Shown piece by piece: positions 1 to 11,600 of a stretch of 64,000 nt of DNA. Each line of letters opens with the position of its first letter. Within the stretch, counting starts at the first letter, position 1. A program made the position numbers and the translations under genes. The DNA is from Trissonchulus latispiculum (Eukaryota; Nematoda; Enoplea; Enoplida; Ironidae). The notes under the pieces were generated by a model that saw only the letters and a list, made by a program, of their open reading frames with translations, ran no database searches and had not been told where the DNA came from. The stretch is from positions 57,862-121,861 of the forward strand of contig JASAND010008673.1 in the NCBI GenBank assembly GCA_030248195.1, in the 5' to 3' direction.

Positions 1-819
1 TGTTAAATAATATTTAAAAAGTGCCTTGCTCAATTTAATTGTGCTGTCGTGGCTGTGGGTAGGTGGTATTGCTCATTTGTAAGAGTGCTGCACATGTCTT
101 TTATTTGACTTTGAAATGCCTGCTGTTTTTCGCAAAACTGCAGAAATAAAAGTTTTTGTTTTTTCTACATAAAACGATCAAAGACAATGGCACGACCTTT
201 ACGTAATAATTATTGACTTGACATCGTTTACAGTTTAACAGTCCTAAATTTTTCAAGACTGCACCAATTCGTACAACTTTCTCTCTTTTTGAATAAAACG
301 CCTTAAAATGAATCAGTAGCCTAAATTCTTTGTAGACTGAATGTATACGTTTTTGAAAATTCTAAGTCGATCTCTGCACGAATATTAGAGCTAAGAAATT
401 CTTTGTTATTCGCTCAAAATGTCGGTTCTTTTCTTGTACAAACTCTCCCAAAAGTTGCGATGAAAAATGGTTATTCATGACTTTATTGCAGTGGCCATTT
501 TCATGGTGGCTGAATTTTCCTCTATTTGCGTTGAACTTTTTATTTTAGAGTTAGTGACAACATACATATCTTTGCCGTCTTCTATTGTAAGTTGTAGCAT
601 AGCACAGCATAATTGTTGACAGTGCAACGCCAAAAAGGTAAAATTTGGTTATTTTAGGGTGATATTTTAATTGATTAACAAGGCGGTATTTTTCGCCACT
701 AAAACGGCATCATTACTTTCACCAATACTCATCGCCTGTTCATATTACTCCTCTCCTTACCATGTCTTATTTTTCTATCATTTTATTGCATATCTAATCC
801 TGTGCAAATCACAACTAAG
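1..819. other. upstream / intronic sequence, no gene seen
   Basis: AT-rich sequence without an open frame I can support. A pyrimidine-rich stretch at about 745-790 followed by the first AG at 818-819 is the likely acceptor for the sulfotransferase exon that follows, so at least part of this is probably an intron and the gene's first exons lie outside the window. Confidence 0.4.
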
Positions 820-2532
820 CATGACTTGATCTCAGAACTGACGACCTCAAATCCTTATCTATTACCTCCTCCTCAACTATTACCCGTGCCCCGTTTTCCC
901 AATCGACCCTTGCTGGATAATGATAATAAATTGCTATTTTGTTGGATCCCAAAAAATGCCTGCTCTCATTTCAAGGCCTTATTCTGCAGACGATTTCTAA
1001 CATACTCAGGGGACGCGGGAACAACCAACCAAGAACTCGCTTATGTTCACAATGTCTGTTTCACGCAGTTGAAGGTTTACAATCCTGCTAAGTATGGAGA
1101 CTTACTCGGAAATGAATGCAAGTTCTGGGAAATAAGTTTAGAAATAGTTATATTAGAAACAATAGTTATAGATGCCGTGCTTCTGTAGGAGGTGCATAGA
1201 GTTGAAGCTGAGCACTAGAACAACAGAATCAGACAAAATTTTATTTTCGAAAACTTAGGCCCTATTTCTTTAAAGATTAGACGGATTAGATTAAAATTAA
1301 TCCGCACTAAAGAAACAGCACCTCGGATTAAAATTTAATCCAGCGAGTTAAACTAGTTAAACGGATTTAATCTAATCCTGTTTCTTTATTCTTTCTTCGG
1401 ATTAAAAAGTGGAAGACATAATTTTAATCCAACCTGCTTATATAATCGCTGTTCCTTTAAAGATTAATTTTAATCCGTTTAATCTGTCTTCTACATTTTC
1501 AACTAGTTTTTAATCTTTGTGCAGATACGCGGATTAAACGGATTTAAAGTTGGCGGATTAAAATTTTTAGTCGCTGTTTCTTTAATGGCGGATTAAACGG
1601 ATAAAAATTAACTCGTTTAATCCGTTTATTAAAAATGGACGGATCAAACGCGTTAATTTTAATCCGTTTAATCCGTTTAATCCTGCATTAAAGAGACAGC
1701 CGTTAAAATTTTAATCCGGCTGATTTTTAATCCGTTTAATCCGACCATTTTAAACTTTAAAGAAATAGGCCCATAAATTAAAATTGGAAAAAATTAAAAT
1801 CTTGTTTTCTTAAAGTAAACGTAGCTTTTATATCTTAGAAATGATATAAATGTTTTTAAGATCTACAGGCAGTCCATTATTAACATTCACGTTAGCTACA
1901 AAAAATGTAAGTAGTTTCTAAGGGGTTTTGTTATTTCAGCTTGGCACAAGGTCGCGGTCGTTCGACATCCTTTTGACCGATTCTTATCAGCCTGGATGGA
2001 TAAATGTAGAGCAGCCAATGTGATAAGGAATCCAAAGCTCAGCTGCTATGGATGTCAGCGAAATATCAGCTGCTTTATCACAAGGAACTGGGAACAACTT
2101 CAAAAACTTTCCAGAGTAGCAAACTTTTCCCTCAAAATGGACTATCTGGACCACTTCTATCCACAGTATTGGTTTTGTGGATTCCAAAATCACCTGAACG
2201 ATTACTCTCTGCTTCATTATGAGAAAAGTGAACCTTTTAAGGATAAGATTCGTCAAAAATTAGTCAATCTCGGATGGCCTAGAGAGGAAATCTACAACGG
2301 CTGGGGACCTAATAAAACCGAACCTTTTCTTGGAACCGGAACGGTACATGGAACAGTAACAAGAAGCAAAGATTTTGCCTTAGATTTGCTCAAAAACAAT
2401 CTCTATTTAAGTGACATTCTGTATCGGACCTACTTGATTGATTTTCAGGCATTCAACTTTTCACTCCCCAGTTGGGTGAAACCGCTCTGTGAGTCGGTTT
2501 CGAATCCGTCTGTGTACAGAATTTGTCGTTAA
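820..2532 (+). CDS. carbohydrate sulfotransferase (Golgi type), C-terminal two exons
   Basis: Predicted PAPS-dependent sulfotransferase that transfers sulfate to a glycan in the Golgi. Exon A (about 820-1135) carries the 5'-phosphosulfate-binding motif CWIPKNACSHFK. Exon B (1940-2532) starts after TTATTTCAG and carries the 3'-phosphate-binding motif VRHPFDRFLSAW, then the Cys pattern DKC..CYGC..NISC and GWPREEIYNGWG, ending in TAA at 2530-2532. The Cys-x-x-Cys spacing after the 3' motif is typical of the invertebrate (nematode-like) branch of Sulfotransfer_2-type enzymes. The donor at 1135/1136 (A|GTTTAG) is weak but is the one that keeps phase; it joins KFWEI to TWHKVAVV. Signal anchor and first exons are not in the window. 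The exact 5' edge of exon A and the acceptor substrate are unknown. The intron holds a 515-bp repeat element. Confidence 0.82.
1258..1772. mobile_element. MITE-like element built of iterated GGATTAAA words
   Basis: Terminal inverted repeats read GGCCCTATTTCTTTAAAG on the left and the complement of GGGCCTATTTCTTTAAAG on the right. The interior consists almost entirely of GGATTAAA/TTTAATCC words in both orientations. It lies in the sulfotransferase intron. No coding capacity. Degraded fragments of similar composition occur near 22,925-22,990 and 45,895-45,990. Confidence 0.7.
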
Positions 2533-2956
2533 AATCAAAATTAAAATACCTTTTTACTACTAAACTCTGTTGCCCAGATTTGATGCTACGCTATTTATGG
2601 ACTATTATATACAACAAATTTAGAATTTGTGCCTACTACATACATATATATACCAACTAACTCCCTGGCTAAACCTGACAATGATTGGCACCTAACCAAT
2701 AGCATACACTTATGGACCATCGTACATTTGTCACAGAACAGGCTACTGTGAACCTAAATTCTTAAAGACCGTTATGGCCTAACTGAAAGTCAGCTGCTTA
2801 TAAGTGTATCGCTTAGTAAACTTAGCGTAGTCTTAGGGTTGTATTGTTGCGACCTCAAAAGTTTTGATTTGATTTAGTTCGTTTTGCGGCTTTGAAAAAT
2901 CATCAGATTTGGTTCAGTTCGATTTTCTGCTCCAAGAAAATGAATTGGTTTAAACC

Positions 2957-3848
2957 AGTTAGGGTTGTGCCGTTAAGTGATTTACCCGGGCTCGGGCCTA
3001 CTTCATCGACCGTGACCGTGACCCGGCCCGGAGGCCCGATACAAGGCCCGGAGGCTCGGGCCCGTTACAAGGCCCGGGTTCTATTCTCGGCGTTGGGGCC
3101 CGATTCGTTACAAAGCCCGGGCCTTCAGATTCAATCCTAGACATGCCATTTTCGGTAGAATATTACGTCACTTAATATTGTACTGTCTTATTAGTTGAAA
3201 AACCACCACTTTAAGACAGGCGTTTGCAATATAACATACTTATTTTTCTGAGCCTTTGGGTTGGGTAGCGCTGCGATAGTCTATCTATCTCTTAACTAGC
3301 CAATCACATTCAATGAGACCCAATCGGTCGACTATACCTGTTCATTAAATCTACCATTCTCTGCAGTTCATTGCCGAATCTGTTAATATTTTTAGCACTT
3401 GCGAGAACCAAATCAGGTCCTTAGGCAAAATTTGTTTATGAAATGTCTCGTTTCTTGTTCTATATATCACAAACCATCCTCATAAGACATCACATACGCA
3501 AACGCCATAGTAAATTCAACACTGCCAAACATTGAGACAAACTAAAAATCCGTTTTAGAAGGCCCAACATCACCCGGGCCTGACCGGGCCCGGGAGACCC
3601 GGTGGTCATGAATCGGGCCGGGCGTCTCTCAGAAAAAGAGGCCCGGGGCCGTGACCGTGACCGGCCCGGGGACCGAGGCCATGACCGTGACCGGCCCGGC
3701 CCGCGGACCGATACAAGGCCCCGGCACAACTCTAAATCCAGTTCAATTGTCACAATTTGATTTGATGCAGTTTTTACCAAAACTGAATTTTGTTGCGACT
3801 TTTGATTTTTCAAATTTGCAGATCTACTGATTTAACGCACCCTAACTA
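2957..3848. mobile_element. foldback element with GGGCC-rich arms
   Basis: AGTTAGGGT...GTTAA at the left end is mirrored by TTAACGCACCCTAACT at the right end. Inside are two GC-rich blocks (about 2985-3130 and 3565-3725) of CGGGCCC and GTGACCGTGACC words in opposite orientation, contrasting sharply with the AT-rich surroundings. Sequence outside the left end (2846-2950) also resembles the inverse of 3730-3840, so the true left border may be earlier. The short open frames here are compositional. Confidence 0.45.
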
Positions 3849-4408
3849 CCAGGCTGCTCCAACTGCGATCATTGTTTTTTTATCGACCTCACGCTCCTTG
3901 CCGTAGTAAGTTCCACGCTAAGCGTACAATAAAAACTATATATAGGTACTATCATTTCTACATCCTTGCCTGAAATCGTAGCGCATCCGTATGGAAAGCC
4001 TCCACTTCCGTACACGTCTTTGCAAGGCAGACCACAGCGGGAAGCCCGGAATAGGGCAATAGAAGAGTTACACCTACATGTGACGGTGGCATAATTTAAG
4101 AACAGAAGGTATCCAGATCCACCTCCGACATGACTGAAGGCAAAAACAGAAAGGGGGGAACGACCAGTCATGCACTCTAGAATTGAAAACTTTAGAAAAA
4201 GTTAGAGCAGTAATCAAGATGGATGTCAGGGGACAACTGTGGAGATCTCCCCCTGATGGAGTACATGTCTATGGGATTTTCCACGGAGACGGTTCAATTC
4301 CCCATACTATAATTTCAGCTTAGGAAACTTTTTATCCATCTCAGCACTACATACGCATCTCTACGTAAATCAGGCTAGATACGCAGGTATAAAGACTACA
4401 CACTTTCT
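3849..4408. other. intergenic, one strong unexplained splice acceptor
   Basis: On the minus strand a long pyrimidine tract ending TTTTTGCCTTCAG runs up to about 4136 and would be an excellent acceptor, but neither reading frame after it resembles a family I know. It may belong to a 3' UTR exon or an unrecognised gene. Confidence 0.2.
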
Positions 4409-4414
4409 TTTATT
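4409..4414 (-). terminator. polyadenylation signal AATAAA of NDUFA5
   Basis: Canonical AATAAA on the minus strand about 213 nt after the NDUFA5 stop codon, giving a plausible short 3' UTR. It is the first canonical signal I see downstream of that stop. Confidence 0.55.
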
Positions 4415-4626
4415 GTTGTTGTCATAAGTACAATTATACATAAATATACTTCAGTACTTCTAGACATGTCTTCTTTTTACAAATCCATTTCCTTTCCTAC
4501 ATGACGTCCAAACAGTATGACTTGAAGGCCGCTCATGTAAACGAAATGTACTACAGAATCAGCACAGCACAACTGTTTCTAGCAGTTCAAAAATTAGTCA
4601 TTTGTAATCAAGAAAAAGGATGAATA

Positions 4627-5020
4627 TCACACTGGCCACCTCCACTGGTCATCAGGGGCTTTTTCCATTAAGGGCTCCCAAGCCTTGTACTTGGCCATAT
4701 TTCGGGCCAGTTTCAGTTCATGTTCAGCCTACAATAAAAATAATAAAAACAACGAAATTCCAATCAACCACACTGAGAAAGTTGTGAAAGTACGAAAAAC
4801 CGACTGTATATACGTAGATGTTTACGGCATTTTGTAGAATTATGTATGTACGTACTCTTCATCAACTGGGTCGTCTCACCCCTCTTTCCCTTTTACAATG
4901 CTAGTTTTACCCAGTAATTCAGTAAAACATTGGGCTGGCCTAACTGCAAGTTACCTGAACAATGACTTCTTCTATCATACCCATGTCAATCTTCGTCTCC
5001 AAATTCGCAACGTCCGGCTC
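4627..5020 (-). CDS. NDUFA5: NADH dehydrogenase [ubiquinone] 1 alpha subcomplex subunit 5, last two exons
   Basis: Accessory (B13) subunit of the peripheral arm of mitochondrial complex I. Two coding exons are visible on the minus strand: 5020-4955 (22 codons, begins EPDVANLE, ends MIEEVIVQ; acceptor TTTTGCCTTCAG, donor CAG|GTAACT) and 4728-4627 (33 codons plus TGA, begins [10 protein letters not shown], contains AWEPL, ends DQWRWPV; acceptor TTTTTATTGTAG). Both junctions are phase 0 and the joined peptide follows the family consensus ...EPDV..LE...IEEVI.QAEHEL.LAR......WEPL.......W.WP. without a gap. The N-terminal half of the family protein (roughly 60 residues) was not found upstream between 5,020 and 8,600, a stretch filled with repeats, so the gene is partial here or has distant first exons. 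Confidence 0.9.
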
Positions 5021-5399
5021 CTGAAGGCAAAAGTTACGCAAATCATGGATTCTGACAGCATGTTTCAAGTGTGGTGTGGAGAAGATATAAAATTTGAAAG
5101 CTATAGAAATTGAGTGATTTCTTTTGTTGAACTGATAAGCCATATATATTTTTTTGGAAATATAATCGGGACGGGATGAGCAGCTCTAATAAAACCACAA
5201 TTTTCGGTAATACCAAATATTAAAAGTAGAAATGTGGAATCAGTGGCAACCCCTAGTAATATTTCCAAAACCGGACAGGGGCCAGAACCTGGCACGCCGG
5301 TCCTCATTTAAAGCTGTTCACATTTTATATATAAGACTCTGAATGTCACGTCCAGGATAACTGCATCCCTGAAAGGAAGGTCCGGCCCTACAAAAAGGT

Positions 5400-5800
5400 T
5401 GAGGTTCTGACCCCTAGAGATGAGCATTTCGGCCCGTCGGCACGGCCCGGCCCGCGGGCCGGGCAGACCTCCATTGGTTAGCGGGCCGGGCCGGGCCGAG
5501 AAATGTTTCAACAGCGGGCCGGAGCGGGCCGAAACGGGCCGGATCAACTCTAGAAAATGTTGTAAAATCACTTAAATTAGCTACAAATTTACTGACTCTT
5601 GTTATTTTATGGCAAAATTTAACATTTCATAGCATAATTTAGCCTCTCCATCTGTCATTGGAGCCTTTGAAATAACATTGTTAGCAAAATTTTCGAATTT
5701 TTCTCTTGGCGGGCCGGGCCAGAAAATTTTGCCAGCGGGTCGGGCCGGGCTGACCAAATTGTGGAGCGGGCCGGGCCGGGCCGCGTATTTAGAAAGTGTA
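5400..5800. repeat. GGGCCGGGCC-rich repeat cluster
   Basis: Dense CGGGCCGGGCC words on both strands with a central inversion near 5,450-5,470, embedded in AT-rich DNA. Related clusters lie at 2,985-3,130, 3,565-3,725, 33,835-34,190 and 35,860-35,905. A short imperfect repeat with the word GTGGGCGCGCA follows at about 5,800-5,910 (three or four copies). Confidence 0.6.
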
Positions 5801-6131
5801 CACCGTGGGCGCGCATTGGAAAGTGTATATACTGCGTGTACGCGCACTGACTCAGAAAAAGTACACCGTGGGCGCGCATCATGTTAGAAAATGTACAGCG
5901 TGGGCGCGCACTGAAACACATATGCGCAGATGATGTAGTGCATTTGACACGGCGAATAATTCCCATAATGCTGCATCAATTCGACCCATCACAAATGTTG
6001 CTAACAGTATCCAAATAGAAAATTTGAAGTTATAGAGTAAGAAATATTTCTGAACAGAAACTTCGCTAATTTGTTGTAATTTGATTCCTCAAATTTAGAA
6101 TGTTATTTTGGAAATTTGAAAACGAGCACGA

Positions 6132-6167
6132 ATGAATGAATGAATGAATGAAGAATGAATGAATCTG
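6132..6167. repeat. (GAAT)n microsatellite
   Basis: Tandem GAAT units with a single interruption. Confidence 0.8.
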
Positions 6168-6540
6168 AGCACGAATCTGAAAACCGCTTTTCGATTCAGC
6201 TTTTCGTTAGCTCAGTATAAACTTACATGTTAAGCTACAACTTTAGCTCATACTGAGCTAACGAAACTCTGAATCGAAAAACGGTTTTCAGATTCGTGCT
6301 CAGCGCCCCTGAAAACCCCTTATGCAAGTTTTCAGCAAAATTAGTTTAAAAAATTTTTTGGTTCCCCTTGGTCCCCCCTTACCAAACAAAAATTTAAAAT
6401 TTTGAATTTTAAAATTTTTTTAATTTTTAGATTTTTGAATTCATAAGCCTCCAGCATACACCCATACCAAATTTCAAAGTTATTGGTAAAAAAACTCAAA
6501 AGTTATGGCTAGCGGGGTGGTGAAAGCGCAGGAGACCCGT
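6165..6540. mobile_element. right half of a modular foldback element
   Basis: Contains the palindromic core shared by several foldbacks in this window (CGAATCTGAA..., TTCGTTAGCTCAGTATAA and its inverse) followed by one outer arm with CCATACCAAATTTCAAAGTT and a terminus AGCGCAGGAGACCCG. The matching left arm is missing, so this is a truncated copy of the same type as 61,530-62,082. Confidence 0.65.
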
Positions 6541-6664
6541 TCTTAAAATTGAAAATTGTATAGCTAGGACAATAAACAATCAGCATGTTCACGAATATAG
6601 AATCATTCGCGAAAAATTAGAAGCCAGCAGACTTTCTACTAATATTCGAATCGTTGCTTACTTA

Positions 6665-7419
6665 CAAGTAGGAAAAATGCTCCTTGCAGTCGCATGAAAA
6701 AGTTAATATGAGCTATTATGGCCAACATTTAAACGTGCTAAGGACAAGATTTAAAATGTTTAATATGAGCCAACATCTAAATAAGTAGAGGACAAGATGT
6801 AAACGTCTAACATGAGCCGCTGCGTTTCTCTTGGGCTCATACTGACGCTCACTTTGGTTACGCCTGTGGTACGTGTCCTCTAAACAGACATTGTTAAACC
6901 TAGCCAGAAAAGACTGAATATTAGTAGTGGGCGCATACGTTTTAAGCAAAAATCAGAATTGTCTGATTTTTCAACTTCGCTTCAAAACATTTGTTTGTTT
7001 TTCGACGTTGCTTCTAGATCTTACTATACGTATGTACATGTATATAACTTATTAACAAAAGCAACCAATATAAACCAGAATAAGGCAATAAAAATTAGAA
7101 CTGTCACAGACGATATATACTTACCTAGTGATATTTCATCCAGCCATACCATCCTTGCATTATGCAAACCATTCTAACCTTTTGACTATCTGAAGAAAGT
7201 CTTTGTATATACAAAATATATTAGCCATTTCATTTGCGTCAATATGAGCCCAAGAGAAACGTAGCGGCTCATGTTAGACGTTTACATCTTGTCCTCTACT
7301 TATTTAGATGTTGGCTCATATTAAACATTTTAAATCTTGTCCTTAGCACGTTTAAATGTTGGCCATAATAGCTCATATTAACTTTTTCATGCGACTGCAA
7401 GGAGCATTTTTCCTACTTG
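6665..7419. mobile_element. large foldback element, AAAAATGCTCCTT family, copy 1
   Basis: Both ends carry an inverted repeat of about 170 bp beginning CAAGTAGGAAAAATGCTCC and containing CGCATGAAAAAG, TTAATATGAGC and GTAGAGGACAAGATGTAAAC. The two arms are nearly identical, implying a recent insertion or gene conversion. The roughly 340-bp centre has no supported coding frame. A second, diverged family member is at 57,089-57,867. Confidence 0.8.
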
Positions 7420-7454
7420 TCCTAATCCAATTTTTGGTAGCGTAAGGTTCGCAA

Positions 7455-8624
7455 GAGTATGCGCCCTTTCCATTGAAACGAGTACAGTCGATTTATTGTA
7501 TATGCCCCCAACCACACCGCCGAAAAACGCTGTTCCAGGGGGTTTGACCAGTGGTCAATAGGCCACCTAGACCGTAGTGACCAGTGGTCACTTCCGTCGG
7601 TTTGGACAATATGCCCATTGAAACGAGCGTAGTCGATTTACTATATATGCCCCCAACCAAAACGCCGAAAAACGAAGTTTTAGGGGGTTTGACCAATGGT
7701 CAATAGGCCACCTAGACCAGTGGTCATTCCGTCGGTTTCGAAAATATGCCCATTGAAACGAGCACAGTCGATTTACTATATACACCCCCAACCAAAACGC
7801 AGAAAAACGTTGTTTTGGGGGTTTGACCAGTGGTCAATAGGCCACCTAGACCGTAGTGACCAGTGGTCACTTCCGGCGGTTTCGACAACACGCCCATTGA
7901 AACGAGCGTAGTCGACGAGCACAGTCGATTTACTAAATATGCCCCAACCAAAACGCCGAAAAACGAAGTTTTAGGGGTTTGACCAGTGGTCAATAGCCCA
8001 CCTAGACCGTAGTGACCAGTGGTCACTTCCGTCGGTTTCGGGATAATACGCTTTCCATTGAAACGAGCATAGTCGATTTTCTATATATGCCCACAACCAA
8101 AACGCCGAAAAACGAAGTTTTGGGGGGTTTGACCAGTGGTCAATAGGAAATCCAAACCTAAGGACCAGTGGTCACTTCCGTCGGTTTCGAAAAATATGCT
8201 CATTGAAACGAGCGTAGTCGATTTACTATATATGCCCCAACCAAAACGCTGAAAACGCCGTTTTATGGGGTTTGACCAGTGGTCAATAGCCCACCTAGAC
8301 CGTAGTGACCAGTGGTCACTTCCGTCGGTTTCGACAATACGCCCATTGAAACGAGCATAGTCGATTTTCTATATATGCCCACAACCAAAACGCTGAAAAA
8401 CGCTGTTTTAGGGGGTTTGACCAGTGGTCAATAGGCCAGCTAGACCGTAGTGACCAGTGGTCATTTCCGTCGGTTTCGAAAATATGCCCGTTGAAACGAG
8501 CATAGTCGATTTACTATATATGCCCCCAACCAAAACGCTGAAAAACGCTGTTTTAGGGGGGTTGAGCAGTGGTCAATAGGCCACCTGTACCAGTGGTCAC
8601 TTCCGGTCGGTTTCGAAAATATGC
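7455..8624. repeat. satellite array, about 145-bp units, about 8 copies
   Basis: The phrase CATTGAAACGAG recurs at about 7472, 7616, 7751, 7892, 8055, 8199, 8345 and 8490. Each unit also carries the imperfect dyad TGACCAGTGGTCA twice, CCAACCAAAACGC and CCGTCGGTTTCG. Unit length is close to but not a multiple of three, so the open frames crossing it (up to 100 codons) are incidental. The array ends at 8624, where the sequence switches directly into the SCUBE CUB exon. Confidence 0.9.
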
Positions 8625-8686
8625 GGGATAGTTGGGCGAACTGAAATGACCCTGACTGTGTGCTAATCGACCGCCACAGGCTCGAT
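8625..8686 (-). CDS. SCUBE: SCUBE CUB-domain exon, truncated at a satellite
   Basis: After acceptor TTTTTGTGTTGTAG the phase-1 reading gives [21 protein letters not shown], the canonical start of a CUB domain (C-G-G, G-x-F-x-S-P-N-Y-P). Immediately after the Pro codon the sequence becomes satellite. The frame stays open a further 23 codons into satellite and then meets TAA. No continuation with the expected second cysteine and aromatic residues was recognised further down. Either the domain is broken here or a satellite GT serves as donor. Confidence 0.75.
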
Positions 8687-11600
8687 CTACAACACAAAAA
8701 CAAAAAAATAAATTAATGACAACATTATATTGTAAACATTAAATCGCAGCAAATTTTAATTTTCTGAAAACCAATGATAAGTTATAGTAGTGTAAAAATG
8801 GTAGGATTGACACAGTGGGATGAGCTGAGAGAAGAGTTACACTCTTTTTAACCAGATTTTTGTCCGGTTTCTACCAAACTTTTAGTTAGGGAAGGGAAGT
8901 GCAAAATATGCAAATCAAGCAAAAGGTTCGTTGCGAATCTTAACGTTTTTCCAAAGATTAAAATCACGTTCAACGAAATTTTGTTTTTCCCGCTGCGCCT
9001 CGGCGCAGCAGGTCTACTATAATCGGTTTTAAAAGTATTTAGGTAAACACGCCGCAAATGTTATTCATAGCGGTTTCCACGAAATACACATGCTATGTGT
9101 TGGAAAATTCAATGTGGATGGATGCTATGCAAATCAAGTTTTGCGAAAGACGTTGCGTTTGCGTTATCGTTAGGAGCGATTCCTTGTATGCAAATTAGAA
9201 TCGCCCTCCGTCAGGCTATCGGATTTCCAACGGTGCTAAATAGGTTACATTATAAATTTGTGAAGCTATACATCGGAAAGGTAGCTATTTTAAACAGAAC
9301 TTCGGACAAAATCGCTTTACTTTCCAGTTAACTATTAACCACATTCGTATCGTTTGAACACCACCTTTGAATATGAAAAATCTACTAAAGAATCTTCCAC
9401 AGAAATGGTTTTTAACACAAAAATGCATGGCCCGTCCCAACCAGCTCCGATTTTAGTTTTTTTGACTTGACTTGGTTGACTACGATATCGATTATATGAG
9501 TTTGTACACACGCCAGGAATTTGTTGGTTGTGCTCGCAGCAGGTCTATATTTAGGTACGGTAAGTATGGTCAAAGCCTGCACATTTTGCACAAAGCTCTT
9601 GCTTGTTCATTTTCTACCTGATTTGGCCTCAGCTTTATATCACATTTACATTTTATATTTATTATTATATCTTTTATTTTATACTTCATATTTCCATATG
9701 TCTTTATATACTATTTGTTAGATTATATTTTTGTACCTTTACACTGTTCTACAGAGGTGGACCCGGTGGAATCGGTACTGAGATCTTGGGGACATCGAAT
9801 GCAGAAGTTTTCGAAATCTTCCGGTTGATAGTATCCTATGGGGCAGGGGTGGCACCGACCCGTTTTAATGTTGTACATGCTTCCGGCAAAACAGGGCGCT
9901 AAAACAGAAACATTGAAAAAACATAGGCACAAATAAATAGTTGAGAGCTAAAAATTGGAACTATTATCCTCAAATTTAGTGAATTAGTTAATTAGTTAAA
10001 TTAGTAAATTCTAGAATTAGCTACAACTGAACGCTCGTAGCGTCACAGCAAAATCATACAATCGAAAAAGGACCCCTGCAGGACAAATTTCGAAAACCTT
10101 TCAAATTATGTAGCTCCATCTTTTCGTACTAAATTACGATAAATCTTAAGTTATACTTAAGCTATGTAGTCTTAACCACTAGCGTAGCCAGAAAAAATTT
10201 CGGAGGGGGGCAAGCCAAAAATGCTCTGAAATTTCTACCGCAAGTAAACAGTTGGTGGAAATTTTCAAGCAAAATCTGAAGCTTTTTGAGATATTTTCGT
10301 TGAAAAGTAGCGGCGCAGGCGAAAATTTTTCGAAATATTTATTCGCGCTGCTGCTACTCATTAAAATTTTTCTTTTATCTCCGATTTCGGGGGGGGCAGG
10401 CCCCCCCCCCTCGCCCCCCTGGCTACGCGCCTGGTCTTAACTATGAGATCTGCGACCACAGTCTAAATTCAAAACGTCTTGCAAGCCCAGGAAAGCATGA
10501 ACCTACGCGAGATGAGGCACTGCCCGAATCGGGTTGATCCGAGGAACTTCGCCGCAAGTCCCGGCCCACAGGGAACACAGCTGGTTCGACCTCGCTCGGG
10601 CTGGTAGCGATCAAAGGGGCAAAGTTTACAGGACCCGAAGCCGGAACTGGAATAGTGACCCGGTTCACATACACCTAAAATAGTTGTAAATTTATGCTAA
10701 ACTTTTCTTAGTTTTAATATCAGAAGAGCTACTAGCCTGAAAACGCATATAGGAAAAGATGGGTGAAAGATATAACCTCTACCGTAGCAAAACCATCTAG
10801 ACAGAAGTATAGTAACTGGCTGGTTAAATCGGTACAGCGTTGGCCTAGACAGCCAAAGGTTGTGTGTTCGATCCCCACTTCAAGCCCAAATGGATGGAAG
10901 TATTGCAATGGCAATTATTTTTTTCTTTTACAAAATTGGAGCCTCCGAGAGCACTATTAATCTCTCTGATTTGAGTTCCTATAAGTTAATAGTTAATCAA
11001 CAACTAAATAATTAATTAATTAATTAATTAAGTCATTAATCAACCAATAAATCAATGAATTCCAATAAGATAAAATATAAAGACACTAATTTCGCACCGG
11101 TACAGGCGTCGAAGGATCCGGCTGGAAGCCAAACCGGAAAATATACGGAATTTCGATTTCGGATTTCCGGACATTTGATGCATTCATAGGCATTTCGCTC
11201 GGGTTGAAAGCTGTTCCTAGGACAGGGCATGCAGATACCGTAACTGGCGTTGAAGTACCGACCCGGACTGCAGTCTGAAATAATATAAATCAACAAATGA
11301 AAACAAACAAATAAAATGGCAAATACACAAATAATGAATAAAATAAAATAAGAACAGCTAAAGCGCAGAATTGTGTGCATAAGAAACCCGAATGTTAACT
11401 CTGAAACTGGGTAGATGCTTACACATTTATTGAAAATTTTAAGTTTTTGAAATTTAAAAATTAAATTTACGTCAACTGAAACTGGGTTGATGTTTACACA
11501 TTTTCTGAAAATTTAAAATCTAAATAAAAATTTCCTGAACGCTAAATTTATTTGCATACGTACCACACTTTTCAGAAACATGCCGGGCACAAAAAATTCC

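Noticed and set aside
1136..1188. Extension of sulfotransferase exon A to the stop at 1188
   Set aside because: The family motif continues in exon B after a clear acceptor; the in-phase donor at 1135 is preferred.
2892..3813. Pro/Gly/Arg-rich frames in the GGGCC blocks
   Set aside because: Low-complexity GC repeat translated on both strands; no splice or start support.
3869..4171. 100-codon minus-strand frame next to a very good splice acceptor
   Set aside because: The acceptor is convincing, but the peptide (GGGSGYLLFLNY...) matches no family and no donor partner was identified; kept only as a note.
7724..8026. 100-codon open frame and several others on both strands of the satellite
   Set aside because: They translate the ~145-bp repeat; unit length is not a multiple of three and no start, splice or domain evidence exists.
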